Source: Perca fluviatilis
Taxonomy: Eukaryota > Chordata > Actinopteri > Perciformes > Percidae
Length of the DNA: 64,000 bases
Direction of reading: 5' to 3'
Assembly (NCBI RefSeq): GCF_010015445.1
Contig: NC_053134.1
Location: 8,853,265 to 8,917,264 of the forward strand
Part shown: positions 10,000-24,900 of the stretch, one piece after another
Layout: each line of letters starts with the position of its first letter
Numbering within the stretch: position 1 is the stretch's first letter
Position numbers and translations under genes: made by a program
Notes under the pieces: model-generated
Databases searched by the model: none
Seen by the model: only the letters and a program-made list of their open reading frames with translations
What the model was told of the DNA's origin: nothing

Positions 10000-12900
10000 C
10001 TGAGGGAGGAGAGGAAAAACTCTCTTATAATATTCTTGGGAGGGACAGAGGTAGATGTGGAGAGTGAAAAACAGAGAGAGGATGAACAAGAAGAAGACGG
10101 AAAAAGCACAAGAGGAGGAAAGAGCAAGAAGCTGACCAAGCAGAACAAACAGAATGCAAAGAAGTTCACAACACTGGGTAAAGAGTGAGAGGAGAGAATA
10201 GCTCATGTACTCAATGCACACTCAGTTTGTAAATCTGTGCATCTGCTCAGGCGTGCAGAACCAGAAGCAGAGTTGATACCACTGAAATAAAATGCAGGTC
10301 AAACATCTCTGTAAAATTCCAGATTAATGAAGCAGACACAGTCTTTAGTCATCCACAATACACTAACAGTGGTGGAAGTACTGAGATCCTTTACTTAAGT
10401 AAATAATCAATACCACAGTGCAAAGTTTTTACTTAAGTAAAAGTACAGGAGTAGTATAAGCAAAAGTACCAACATTTAAATTTAAAGTGTTTACTTTAAA
10501 GGTCCAATTTGTAATACTGACAGCTAGAGTTTAAAATGGTTGCTGCAGTCCAAATTCAAAATACTGGAGAGAGCCTTCTCCCCCGGCCCCACGGAACTTG
10601 TTTTGGTGGAACGTGTGTACGTTCAAAGGTTGTTTTAGTCGTGCAACAGAAAACTCAGATTGGACAGATAGTCTAGCTAGCTGTCTGAATTTACTCTGCA
10701 GAGATCTGAGGAGCAGTTAACCATAGTCCTCAGAAATCGACTTGAGTTTAAATTTACATCACAAAGAAAGCGGAAGGTAACGGACATCCGGCCGAAAAGA
10801 GTGACATCCGGCGGAATTTCCGGTGGCACCGGAGCAATCCCAGAAGTGGAAACATTGTGGATATAGACTAGCCAGTTTGTAACAAAGTGGGAATCATACT
10901 GTCCAACATATCATAACCTTGAAGCTGGCGATCGTAACGTTATGCACAAGAATATAACATAACGTATACATAAATTAATGAATCCGTATAGTAACTACTA
11001 TATCAGTCAGATAAACGTCCAAGAGTAAAAAAATATACAAAATACATTCATACGTAATAAGCACAATAACTCCGAAATGTACTAGAGTTATAAGCAAGGG
11101 GGTAAACGTCTCTCCACAACGCGTAGCTCCTATGGCGCCATTTTGATGCATCCTATTGACTGCCATTCATTTTGACGTCACTTTGACAGCGAATAACTTT
11201 ACATCTTAAAGACTTTATTTGTCCATTGTTTATTTCTAAAGAAATACGACAATGTATAAAAGGCTCCATTACCTTGTATCTCACGTTATGGCTCCGTAGC
11301 AGAACGTTTTTGTAAAAATAGGCTAACGATTGTGTCATAACCACGCGACTTACTGTCGCATAGTAGAGGAATTACCGTATAGTACAGGAGAAGCTCGCAG
11401 GCAGTTTCAACTTACATTAGCTGTTTAAGTTTAACTAGCATTTTAGTTAGCAGTAATTAACCTGTGCTCATGTTATCTCCTTACATATACCTACGCTCTC
11501 CGTCTCTGTAAGATTGGGAATGATTGAGATTTCTCTTGGCACAGCTACCAGAAGACTTCCAACTTTCAAACAGGTTGCTCACGTCACATTTACGTTGTCT
11601 CTCTCAGTTGGAGGCTGCGCAGTAACGCTCAGCGCTCACTGGAAAAGTGCTTCTAATAGCCTTCACTGGTCTCCGTCCAGAGCAACGGGATCTGTTGGTC
11701 CATTATATATACTGTCTATGGTTACACTACAGTGTGTTTTTGGCTTTCGTATGGATTAAATAGACATCTGTGTTAATCACTGAGTTTCAAATGGTACTGG
11801 TAGGTGGATTTTGATACCTTTGGACTGAGCCAGGCTAACTGTTCTCCCTTTTCCAGTCTTTGTGCTATGCTAAGCTAATTGGCTTTAGCTAAATGTCTAA
11901 TGGACGAATACAAGAGTGGTATCAATTTTCTCTTCTCTCTGCAAGAAAGCAAAGAAGCATACTTACCCAAAATGTCAAAATAGTCCTTTAATTACCAATA
12001 CTTTCCATCACTGTAAGCTAAGGAATACAAGAGGCACTGCACTGTCATACACATCTCATCACTCAGTTCCAAACGTGGAAAATACCCAGTGTTAGTATGC
12101 TTTGTTTGGATCCTGTATGATGTTATTTAACAGCAGATAAAAACTATGTAGATGTCAAGTCAACATTACATGAAACCCAAGAGTCCCAGCTCAGAATTTC
12201 TCGGCAAATGTTAGCAAGATTCCAAAAGTTTTACTCACCTTGTTTGTGGCACAAAATACATGAGAGGTCTTTGAATTCACTCTATTTCACACCAACGACT
12301 ATGGCACTCAATTAAAATATTGAAAACAGGGCTGTTAAATTCAGCCAGCAAAGCACAACTGGGGAATAATTTGGCAAAAAGTTGTCATGCAAACCTTGTT
12401 TCATTAATGCCAGATTTCTGGGTCCTGCTTTCATGGGAATGAAAAGCTGCTACAGTCCCACCGACTAAGATAAGCAATGTTACAGGCTGGCTGACAGATG
12501 CATAATGAATGACATAAGCTTCATATGCCAAAACCATATGAAAGCTTACCTTATATGAGAACATACATTCACAATTCTTGAGTTTGGACTGGGGGAGAGA
12601 GAAGAGAAGAGGGGTTAACAAAATGTTTACATGGAGTTATATGTGTGCCCCACGGAATACTGTTGAGTTATTACTGAACTCTTTTATATGAGGAGTTAAC
12701 TGTGTGGCATAAAGGGAACACTGGAATCTGTGCAGAATAGTTTTAGGCCTAGTCCACACGTAAACGGGTATTTTTAAAAACTGGGTTTTTCCTCATTCGT
12801 TCTAAAAATCCCGTCCAAGCATACACTGTTTAGAAAAGTTTCCATCCACACGAAAACGCAAAAAAACATAATTGCAGCGGTGTCACGACGAGCATGCCAA

Positions 12901-15900
12901 GCCAACAGGCGGCGATATAACCCCAGTCGCGCAAAGAAGAAGAAGAAGATGTTGGCCAATCAGAAGTCTGAAAAAAAGGTGTTGCCAGAAGACTAACCAC
13001 CAACTACAAGTCAGACGGTCACGTCCATCACAGAATGGAAAAGTAACTGTACATGTATGTGTAAACATGTTAAAGTCATGTTAGCAAGCCTAATACCAGT
13101 ACTGGTTTGGCCACTTGCCATTGCCGAATTTGTGACGCCTCACAAATGAGATACAGGCGCACCAACCCGTTCTCACTCCAAACTCGTAAAATACGGACGC
13201 TTGGTCATTGACTGTCAGCGTCAGATACGAAGCATCCAGGGTGGTTGGGGTGGTGGATGGGTCAAACAACACAGGACTTTCACCACGGAACCTGGGGTTC
13301 GTGTCCCGCGTGTCACAGAAACGTGCATTTTATAACCCCACCCACGATCTTTTCCTAAACCCAACTGTCGTGTTTTTCTTTTCCTAAACCCAACTGTCCC
13401 GTTCTTGTCCTGCGTGTCACGTAAACACAACTTTTATAAGCCACCCACGATCTTTCCCTAAACCTAACTGCATCAATAACAACGCCAAAGGGACCTGACC
13501 AAGCGATGGGAGTAAGAATATGTCGGGAGTTACAAACAGTGTTTCTATAAGTTTTCACCCCTGAAAAGCTCTGTTTACAGTGACCTCAAACGCCGCTTGT
13601 GTGTGGACGAAAGGCCAAAACGCATAGAAAAAGCAAAAAGTAAGTAAGTAAAAATACCCGTGCACGTGTGGACTAGGCCTAGGACAACACAAAAATGTCA
13701 CAGCTCTTTATGTTATGGCTACTGAGGTGTGACTGGTGACAGACTGTGTGTTGTGATGATGAACAAGATGACTGGATGGACTGGACTGAATTGTGTGACA
13801 ACACAGGGGATAAACCTCTACATGTGGTGGTGATGGGAAAGTGTCGCCAGCTATTATGTGCATTGCACACAAATGAACGGATTATTAAAATGTCATTATT
13901 TGTCTCTATTTTGAAAATGGTGTCCAGGAGCTGGTTGCACCAACTGTTCACAAGTTCAAACAGCGATTACTAAGTGGAGATTGGCACATCACTAAATTAA
14001 AACAGGTTGCACCACACAAACTAGTTCTTACGTTGTAACTAAATATTTACACCTAATAACTGCCAGGTGTAACTGTCAGGAGATAATATGGGTGACACAT
14101 GTGACCTGACATTTGATTTAAATACTTTTGAATTACATTTTACAATGAATGCTTCTAACTCTGACACACATATTTCTACATCAATGCATATATGAATATA
14201 TGAATAATGTCAAACCTACATTTACTAATGATTGGCAGGTACACTTAATATATTGCCTCCTAAAACTGTTATTTTCTGCATTTTTTATGTTACAGCTTGT
14301 GATGCTTTAGTGACTTTAGCTTGCATGGTGCTACAGATGTTTCCTAGCAACCATTTACACATTACTAATGGCTCTACTAGCTAAGACATTCTTTAAGTTT
14401 TAATGGTGCAACCCGATTTAGTAAATCACCAGAAACTAGCTTACAGTTTTCTAAGAACTTCAAAAGGACTTTACACACAACCATAGTCATGAATTAACGA
14501 AGAGCTGGTGCAACCCAATCCAGATACTTACATGTCCACCGCCTACGTGGTCAGCCCTTTGGTAGACTGCAACACACAGTTCAAACACTACGGTACTCCA
14601 GTGGAGTCGGTTTCCCAAAGCCACCTTCCTTATACTCGTTAAAGAGTGACCATATGGTTAAAAAGGATTCATTTGTTTGTATTTTTTAGAGAAAGAAAGA
14701 AAGATTCTTGAATTAATTTTCAACAGAGGCACTGCTCAGAGGCAGCAGCAATTAAGAAATAAAATTAGAAAGGCGAAAGGCTTTGAGAAACTAGACTCTG
14801 ATACAGACACGTACCCAGGGAGGCAAACTGAGCTACCCTCTTGGTCCACACTGACCTTTGACCTCCAGCTTGCAGTCCACTTGGGCCTCTCCCAGGTCGT
14901 TGATGGCCTTGCAGGAGTACATGCCGCCATCATAGGGGCTGGGCTTCCTGATCTCCAGAGTACATACTCCCTGGTTGCTAAACATGCGGTAGCGCGGGTC
15001 GTCGAGGATGGCTATCTTATTCTTCATCCAGATCACTTTGGCCTGCGTTCAGACAACAGAAACGTACAGTAGTATCATTACCAATAGGAATGACAGCCCA
15101 AATCACAACAAATAGATAGATCCAAGTTGAAAATTAACTGGACCCATCCTCTAAAAGTTACACATTTTTTTTGGCACACTAGAACGAGAATCTGTGCTAT
15201 AATACGATATGATGAACTTGTATATTTACCTGAGTGTAATGCGTAATCTATTGGTACACCACTTTTACCTGTGGTTCTCCCACCTACCCTTGGGTTGGCA
15301 CGGACACTACAGTTGAGAGTTGCATTGTAGCCGGCGATGGCAAAAGTGTTGATCAGCGGCTGCGTGAACTTTGGCGCCTCCTTGAAGTCGTGGTCATTGT
15401 AATCGTGCGTTTTTATCTGCAAGCCTGTTGGGGTAAGGGTAAAGGAGTGGGGTTGTGCATGATACTGGCGCTGAGCGGTATCATGTGGGAAATTCCCTAA
15501 GTGATGAGGGTAAGACAATATTTTTTGTTTATCATCGGCTGAGTCTACAACACCAATGTTAAAGGGCCTGTCAGTCATAGTTTTTTTTTAAAGTGAGGCT
15601 GTAAATAAATTCAGGCTCACTTTAGGGTGGAAAACATCACTGACAGTACCTTTCAGTTCAGTCATTCTACTTTATTGACATTTTCCATACATGAAATACA
15701 TGTGATTTGTTCCAAGGTTCTGACTTTGGAAGCATTCCCCCCCCCCCCCAACAGAAACGATTACTAATCATTCACATTTGCTTATATGACAGTCAGTGTT
15801 ACCTTCTTTGACGATGAGGGCACTTTTTTTGGTTTGGGTGGCAGTTTCGCTGAGGCCACACATGTTCTCCGCGAAGATCCTGAAGAAATACTCGTTCCCT

Positions 15901-18900
15901 ACCACCAGCTCTGTGATTGTGATGCAGGTGCGATGGTAGTGCTCAATGCACGTGAACCATTCCTATAAGGCAGACCGAAGGATGTCAATGTAAATATCAA
16001 ATTTGCAATTTCACTTTTGTATATTTTGTCAAATTGATCTTCTACCATTGTCTTCTTGTCTGCTTTTTGAATGGTGTAGCCTGTTATGGGAGCGTTGCCG
16101 TTGTCTTTTGGAGGAGTCCAGACCAGAGCCACATTTCCTCCCCAAACATCTTCAATCGTCACACACATAGGAGGCCCAGGTAGGTCTAACAATCAGAGGA
16201 AACAATGTGAGCATACACTGTGGTCCTATTATCATTTTAGGTCGTAGTAGTAATAATAATGTTAGTAGAATGGTAACTTTGTTTAAGACTGAGTTGCTGC
16301 AGGGTTCACCACGTTACATTTAGGACTATTTAAGACCTTTGTTATACCAGATAGAATTCAATTGAATCCCTTTTTTACAAGCATACCGTTTTTCTACCGA
16401 AAAGGCAGAAAAACCCAGCAGCATATAACAATAATTCCTAATTATATAATTAATTAAGTTAATGCGACTTGGACCTGTAATAATGACATGAAATGGATGG
16501 ATAGATTAACCTACGCGTCCTACAGTAGCTACTGTGGCTGTCAGTAGGGATAGTGTTTGCTACAGCCTGCTACGCCCTCAATCCACAGTTGCAACAATTC
16601 CACTTGTAGTTTACAGGTGTGTAATGTCTCCTGCTAGCCCGCAGATACCCTGTAATAGCTGGTATTCGTTCACTCACCTACGATTTGAATGTCAAGAATG
16701 GCAGTGTCCACATGGTTTTCAACCTGCACATTCATCTCGTACTTTCCAGAGTGGCTGCGTTCTGCTTTACGGATAAAGATGATGCTGTCACAATCTGTGT
16801 TGCGGATGCTGACGTCGGTAGGCTCTATGGTCTTGCCGTCTTTCAGCCAGGTGACCTTTGGCCTGGGTTTGCCCTGCAGACATCACACACAGTGATTATG
16901 AGTTTATTATTCTGCTCAGAGATACAGCGAATATTGATTGATTGGGAGGTTTGCTATACCATAAAGGGCACTACAAGGTTGACTGCTTCTCCAACTCTGC
17001 GAGTGTATGTCTGCTTCAAGTGTCGGGGGACGCGGATCTTGGGTGGTTCTGAGGAGGAAACAGACCATAAGGGGTGTGATGTAGAAATTATTCTAGATAT
17101 GCTTTAAGTAAATATCTAAGTGTGTTTCAATCTTTTCCTTCATAACAGTCAACGTTTAAGTCAAGTAACAGCAGAAAGGTGTGTATTCAAATGTATCTGT
17201 AGAGCACAATCTCATACAACAACAATTCAGAGGTTCACAACATTTTTCCGAGCTCACCAATAACCTCTTTGACCAGGATAGAGTGCTGAAGGGTCCGTGG
17301 AGTGCTGGCTCCGGCACGATTTATGGCTTTGACTCGAACTAAGATTTTACACCCTGGAGTCAGCCCAGTGACGGTGTACTTGGTCTTCTCTGTTAGTTCC
17401 GTGTTGGATATTTTCCAATCATCAGCTGTAAGAAAAACTATTTGTTAACAGCCTTCACTGAAATTGTGGTGGGCTATGACAAACATGAACAAACAATGTG
17501 AAGCCCCTACAAAAATATGTGACAGCGGTGATACAGGTTCATGGGATGTCACACTGTGCAAGATGGGTCTAAAAAAATCTTGTTTACAATCTGAGTCAGA
17601 CTGTATGATGAGGCATTTCAGATTGTGCCATGAATGCCTGGTAATTTGTAGCACTACAATGTAAATTTTATATATGATATATATTTTATATATACTAGGT
17701 AGGCAGCATGATAAATACACGGCATAAATTATGTAAGCAGCATGATAGATATAAGGCAATTTGGTAGTTATGTGTAAATCTATGGGCTCTCACGATGTTG
17801 CACTGGCCAGTGTATTTTCGTGTCATTTAATGCCGTATTCTGTAGAAATGGTTCGTAGCAGCCTTCGCATTGTGAGAATTAAGTCCTAAAGGTGCCAGTA
17901 TACTTCAACCGAAGTACTTTACAGATGGTCAAATGTTTTATGAAACTCCCTGTCTCAATACCTTTCCAACATCAATATTTGGGGGGTTATGTCCAACAAT
18001 TTGTCTCTTTTTTCATTTTGTACACAACTACTTCTGTCATTTTTTGTCTGTCTTCCAGAACATATTGTTGTTAGAGTGTGTTTTATCCCCATATTTCAAT
18101 GATTATTGAGTCTCAGACTGCTCTATGATGGCAGACTTTTCACCCTGCATTCGAGTGTGGCAGTTAGGAATAGCTATAAAGACTTTTGTCTTTAGACGTG
18201 GTCGGACCATGTGTATAAACTAGTTCTTTTCAAGCATAGCTATGCATAAAATTTCTTAAAACTTTTACAGTTTGAATGCAGGCTATGTTTGGGTGCAAAA
18301 TCACTAAATCAGCTGTCGGTGGACGTGTTTCACAGTGTGATGTAGGACCAATATTTTGGATTGACAGCAAAAGATTTCACCACGTTTCTCTCATAATTGG
18401 CCCAAATGTGACACAGTTTGTCTGGGCCCTTTAGAAGATTTGAGGTTGTCTCACTTCCTTCTATGCAGTACTCCACTAAGTATCCGTCCAGACCGGCAGC
18501 TCCGATGGTTTCAGGAGGACGCCACTTCACGGTCACTGTGGTGTCTGTCACATCGTCCACGACCAGCATGGTGGGCTCACTGGTCACAGCTGAGTGGAGA
18601 TAAAGGTTTTGGAGATCAGAAGAGTAATTGCTACCATTTCCTCATTTGTTTTCCAACAATGGGTATGGGTAAAAATCCATTTTGGCAAGTCATGAAGACG
18701 TGAGCAAGGCGCCTCTCTCTCTTGCTGGTATGCTATCAATCTGCATGTCAGATCTCATTAGTCCCTGCTCTTTCCTATCTATTCTTGTATTCTGAATCAT
18801 ATTGAACCCTCTGACAGACCTGATCTCCTAAACCTCTAATCCACAGATGATTTGGCAGCCATTATAAAGACATATTTAATATCCTCTAAAGCTCCTGCAT

Positions 18901-21900
18901 GTCCAGTGGAGGTCACAGCCAGAATGCTTGGGGTGGTGAGGTATGGGGTGGAACAGCTGCGTCGTCGTGGTACCAAGGGCAGATCACACATGCACTATCA
19001 CTGGCCCACTCTTTGAAATTTCCTCCATTATTATGAAACAGTTGTTAGGGAATCTGAAGCCTTTTGTAATACTTTCCTGGACAGATTATTGGCAGTAACC
19101 GCTCAAAGGCAAGTGTTAGACTGCTAAGTGGATATTCATGGAGACATTTGGGCTGCTCACCAAGGGGAGTAAAAGCTTTGGATGGTTCACTGGGCTTGGA
19201 CACACCAATAGCATTGACTGCAAAGATCCGCACTTCATACGGCACTCCTTCAATCATCTTCTTGGGTTCGAACGATGTTTCTTTGATCAGGTCAAAGTTC
19301 AGTCTCATCCATCTGGAGCTTTGTTTCTTTTTTCTCTCGATGAAGTAGCCTTTAGAGGACGGTCAGAAACTCGTCATTTAACCACCAACACTTACATTAC
19401 AGCTGCGGTAATAAGTAACATGCAATGTTTACCTAATATTGGTGAACTTCCATCATATTTTGGTGGTTCCCATGTCATGGAGCACCAATCACCTCCTACC
19501 ACTGGGACCAAGGGAGCCTCTGGAGGGTCAGGGATGTCTGCAGACAACACAAAACCATGTTAAGGATTCAATAAACAAATTATTTCCACATGGCCTTTTG
19601 AATTTAAGTAAAATTAAAAAATTAAAAAATTAAAAAAGCTGCCGTGCCTAAGTGCTTTGTGATTACTTACCTACAACCTTGATTTTGACGCTGGCTGTGG
19701 CTTCACCAGCCTCATTCTGCAGGACTATCTTGTAGTTGCCTGTGTCCTCCCGCTCTGTGACCTCAATTGTCAGGCTGGTCTGGTCGCCGTACGTTTCAGC
19801 TCGGACACGTTGGCCCGACTCAAGAATCACCTTAAACAAACGAGACCATATTACGATTATATGAAAGCCTTGAAGGTAAAGGAAACATGTAAAAGCTGGG
19901 AATATTCTATATGTTTGTTATTGTCAAGAAATCCCAAGAAAATACCAAAGCCAACAATGAATTTATCCCACTGTGTTTCCAAAGCCTGATATGTCATGGT
20001 TTTCCCTCGGTGCAAATTACATCATACATTCATTTGCATATTGGTGATGTCATTGCACAATTAATTGCATAAAGCTTAGCGGTTGTCAGTTGCAGCAAGG
20101 GAGAGATCACTAAAACAAAACTTGGAGTGGCTTGTCACTAAAATGAAAATAGCTGGTCCACCTCAAAGCCATCCTGTACTAAAGTTGTTACTAGCTCAGT
20201 GCGCCCAAGCAGGCAGGGAAAACTGTATTTCTTATTCCTCTGTTTCATAGAGCCTCATTGTTGTCCTTAAAATTGAAAACACATAATTTTGCCACACTGT
20301 TGCACTGGGTGACATTTTCCGTGAACAAGGCCCCTGTGGTTTATTTTGAGTATACATACACCGTCCTGCTGGAAATACTCAATAGAGCAGCAAGTGCGTA
20401 TTAATCTGCGGCTGGAAATAGTCCCCAACAAATGCACTGTTTATTCCTGTTTGAGTAACTTTTGATCTACAAGTGTGCAGCTGTGTTGGGAAATTACTGA
20501 GCCATTCTTTAAAAAAAATTTAAGTGCATATTTGTGATCAGTTTTGAAAGATTTCTGTCTTTAGTAGGACCCAGTGGGTTTGATTACCGGAGATAGGATA
20601 GGGAAGTGGGGAAGTTCTTTGGTTTTAGTCTTTTCCTGGGAATTGTTGACCAGACTTATGCTTTAAAAGAGTTTCAGACTAAAAAGATTGAAGCTCACCC
20701 TTTCCCCCTTCATCCACACCACCCTGGGTGCTGGTTCTCCACTGATGGGGATCTCCAAGCGAAGTTTGTTTCCTGCCACAATTGTCACCGTGTTGTCTGG
20801 GAAGTTTAGGCTCTCCAAGTGCACCCTTGGTGGGTCTACAGAAAATTAAATCACACCTTTTAATAAAAAAATTACATTAAGGTGTTTTTTCTGTATGATA
20901 CAAGATACAACATTGTCCAAGCCGGTAAATAGTAGGTTGTGTACCAATGATGTGAAGTTTCGCAGAGAGGCTCTGTGAATATCCCTCAGGTACAAAAGTG
21001 TAATCTCCTGCATCGTGAAGGGAGCTGCTGGCAATTTCAAGACGATGGATCCTGAAAAACCCAAATGACGTTAGCATTTGTGTGGAATTGGTTTTGATTG
21101 AACAGAGCTTAACAGAGACTACATACTTATTTCTGTGTATGATGTTGATACGGTCATTGGGCTGGATCAGCTGTCCATTCCTGTACCAACGACCTGGGAC
21201 GTTGCCGGGGGAAATCTCACATTGCAGCTTGATGGGTTGACCCAGCATCACAGTCGTGTCCTGCAGGTCCTGGTGCACCTTTAGCGGTTTCACTGATTAA
21301 ACAAATGAGAAGGGTATAGAACAGAATATAATGAATGCAGATTCCTTTTGAAGAGCATGCAAAATAACAGACAAAGGCCGAAAAAGAAAAGAAAAGAAAA
21401 AGGCCGGGATACTACATACAGTCAACCTGTATGCGAGCCTCAGATGTGCCACCGGTAGCCATGACTGAGTATGTCCCAGTGTCCTCCCTGGAGGCATCAT
21501 CAATCACCAAGAAGTGTTTTGTTCCCTCACACTTAACTCGGTATCTGGAGCGCACTCCTGTTGGAACCTCAACACCGTTCTTCATCCTGAAGGAGGAAGA
21601 AGCATTTGAAATTAGTCACATACACACGTCATGGATCAATGAGCAGCTAAACACAGATGTGAGTGTCTCATTGTTACATTAACAGTGTTACATTAAAGTG
21701 GCTATATGTAACTTTCAGTTTGTGTTGATTCTAGCGGCCGCTTTGGACATTAGCGGTAGTGTTTTGACCACACCTGCTGTCGTGAAGATCTTTTCTTTAC
21801 ATTGCTGTATTGCCCACTGTATATTACTGAGTTAGCGTTAATGGCGGAAGGCCATATAGAATGAATGTTTTGAACATCATTAATTTACAATAAGAGAATA

Positions 21901-24900
21901 CGTTACAGATGCATCGTTGCATTTCAAGTGTTGCATACGGTAACTTAGCCTACTTTGGAAGGATTGTGAGCTAAGCCGGGTATTACTGTCACTGTGTCAC
22001 GAGCCAAAGCGTTAAGAGTTTGTTGTAGCAACCAACATAGTAATAACTTATATAGCGCATTTCGTGAAACCCAAGGGCCCTTTATACAAGTACAGGGGGA
22101 CAAGGGAAAAGAAAATAGTAGGCAAACACAAACAGAATGTGTGCTCTGTTGTACCGTCTATCTGCCGTAAATCATTTTGGGACTTTGCGGGAAAAATCGG
22201 ACCCGGGAAGAGGCATTAATAATTTTCAGATGAAAAATGACACAGTTTCTGAAACATTTAAAAGTTACATATAGTAACTGTAAGTGTGTCACACTAACTC
22301 CCATCAGGATCATATGTAAATCTTTATCTTATGGGTTCATTATTTCCCAATCATTTCATAAGCGTTTCCTGCAAAGAACTTTTTAATTTGGCACTAATTG
22401 CAGTAGAAAGAAAATAGAGACTAATTCCTGAGATAATTATCAGTTTAGTGAGTTGTGTTGAGTTAATCAGCAGTTGTTGATTCCCAGAATAGAAAATAAA
22501 GCTTAACTTAATAACAATCTGTGGTGGCATTGCTAGTTGTAATGTAGAAACCAGTAGCCTCTTCTTTTATTCTGTCAGTCTAGGTTAAGTTTGATATGTC
22601 ATTTTGCGACACATTGAATCTTTAAACGAGTCTTACCATTTGACTTGGGCACCTTCCTCTGACACCTCGCACTCCAGCTCAATCCTCTCATTCACCGTGG
22701 TCTTCACTGCCTCAATACCTTTAACTATCTTAACTGGCAACTCTATGAGACACGAGAGGAAGAAAAAAACTGAACAGGTTTCTTACTGATTGGCACACTA
22801 ACACATCTGCAGTATATCATATGTCATATACAGTAATTTAATTTAGTTAAATAAAGGTAAACCGGTAATCAAGATACCTTTGACAAACAGCTCTGTGGCA
22901 CATTTCTCGTCTCCCGCAGCTACAGAATAAGCTGCGTCATCATTCACGCTGCAGTTGTTGATGACCATTATCCTTTGTGTGCCTTTATGCTCAAAAATAT
23001 ACCTAAACAGGAAGTCCATTAGTCACTTCACTGGTCACCAGCAGAAATTGTGCCAATATACAGTAGTCCTAAGATAAGAATTGATGTTATTCCAAGATAT
23101 TAACTAAAAGAAAGACAAAGTTTGTCACAGAAACCAAAAATCATTTATAAAGGGGCTGTACTCGACATTCGAATCGGCAGCAAACAAATCCTGAGCAGAG
23201 AATGAAGTCACACTCCCTCTGTGTATGTTGTATACCCAGCTTCTCTGTTCCCTGTTTTGATAGCTGTCCCGCCGCGCATGCATCTTAGTGCATGTGGCCA
23301 TTGTTGAAATATTGTCAGTTAAAAGTTGCTGACAGTTAAAGTTGCATTGTGCTCGTTGCAAAAGGGCTGTGTGCAGTCATTGAGGAAGTGGCTGTACTCC
23401 AGTATTTCAAGTACAGCCCCTTTTTAAAATCAAAATGTACAGCACTGTTGACAAAATAAAGAATATACAACATCATTATTATACTCAACATGCAACAAGT
23501 GCACTTCACAAACCCAAGGGTCAGTGGTGATAGAGGGGTGGGATCACACCAAAACACTGACATGGAGAAGGGAGAACAGACTGGACGTATGGACTTACTT
23601 CCGTTGACTTAAGGTCAGCAGTGGAGCCAGAATGGGGCCGGATCACAGAGAGTGTACAGGAAGTGATTATGGCAGACAGGAAAGGGCATCATGATATGAC
23701 ACACAGATAGATAGATAGACAGACAAAGACAGAGAAACATCATGCCTGGAGGGGTTTATGTTGTCGGAAAATAGTTTCAAAAGAGAATGATTTTTTTTAT
23801 AGGTCTTCGGAGCAGGGAGCCCTGGAGAAAATGCAACAAGAGTAGACCAAAACCAGAAAACAGCAATAACCTCCTAGATGGCTTTAGCTTTGCATGGCTT
23901 TGAACAGAAGTTTCATCTAATGTATGTAAAGTTAAGGCATAGTGCTTTATCTAGTTTACAAGTCTGTCATACTAACATCTATTCTAGGATTCTCTAAACA
24001 AACCCTTTTAGCTGCAGAATAATTGTCTCTCAATTCTGTATCACACCCTATTATTAGCCTTATTAGCAAGGGTAATATGCTACCCTATTAGGAGATATAC
24101 ATTTATTTATTTTTAAATTTTTAGATCTATACGATCAGGAATATTTAATGAAGGCACAAAAACATGTTATCACGTTTGACCTTAAACCCTGCATCAGATG
24201 ACTGTAGGGCCACTTGGAGGCAGTGAAAAAAAGTGTAAGCACTGATATTAAGTCAAGTTTTAGTACATTAAGTTATTGTCTATAAGCATATAGCACATAC
24301 AGCAGTTTTAAAGATTTAGGTTGTTTGAAGAATATATTCATTTCTCTAGGGATATATAAAAAATTTTCTTTGACAAAAGTTTTGTCAAACCACTATTCCC
24401 AAGCTCAAGAATACATTTCACTCTGACTCACTCTGTCTAGCTTTGTTACACCCAAGTCTTCACATTTATTTAATAAATACCTGATGCACTTAAAAAAAAA
24501 AAAAGCCATTGCTCATAGGCCTATCAAAAACTAAATCATGACGGCTACGTAACAATAGGATTGTTGTTGTTAAGGTTACAGTAATAATCGCTTCGTTAAA
24601 GTACATGATCATCAACATTTACTGCCGTATGTGATTTAGTATGTATTAACTTTGTTCCAAAGCCAGACTTGGTTAAAGACCTGTGAAGGAGGTACCACCT
24701 TTTTCCTGTACGGAGGAGGACATATACAGTAGTTAATACCAATTAACTACAACAGTTTACAGACATCATACACTGCATTTACACCCAAATGTAGCTCTGG
24801 GGCCTTTTATATAGCCTTGTGAATCCATAATGTACCTACTATGTGTGTGAGAGACTGTGTGGAAACTGCCTAGAGCCACATTAGAGTCGAGAGAACGTTA

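Noticed and set aside
14677..15072. 131-codon plus-strand frame
   Set aside because: It is the antisense shadow of mybpc1 exon 30; many other plus-strand frames between 15.8 and 35.3 kb and at 57.0-57.4 kb are likewise shadows of real exons.
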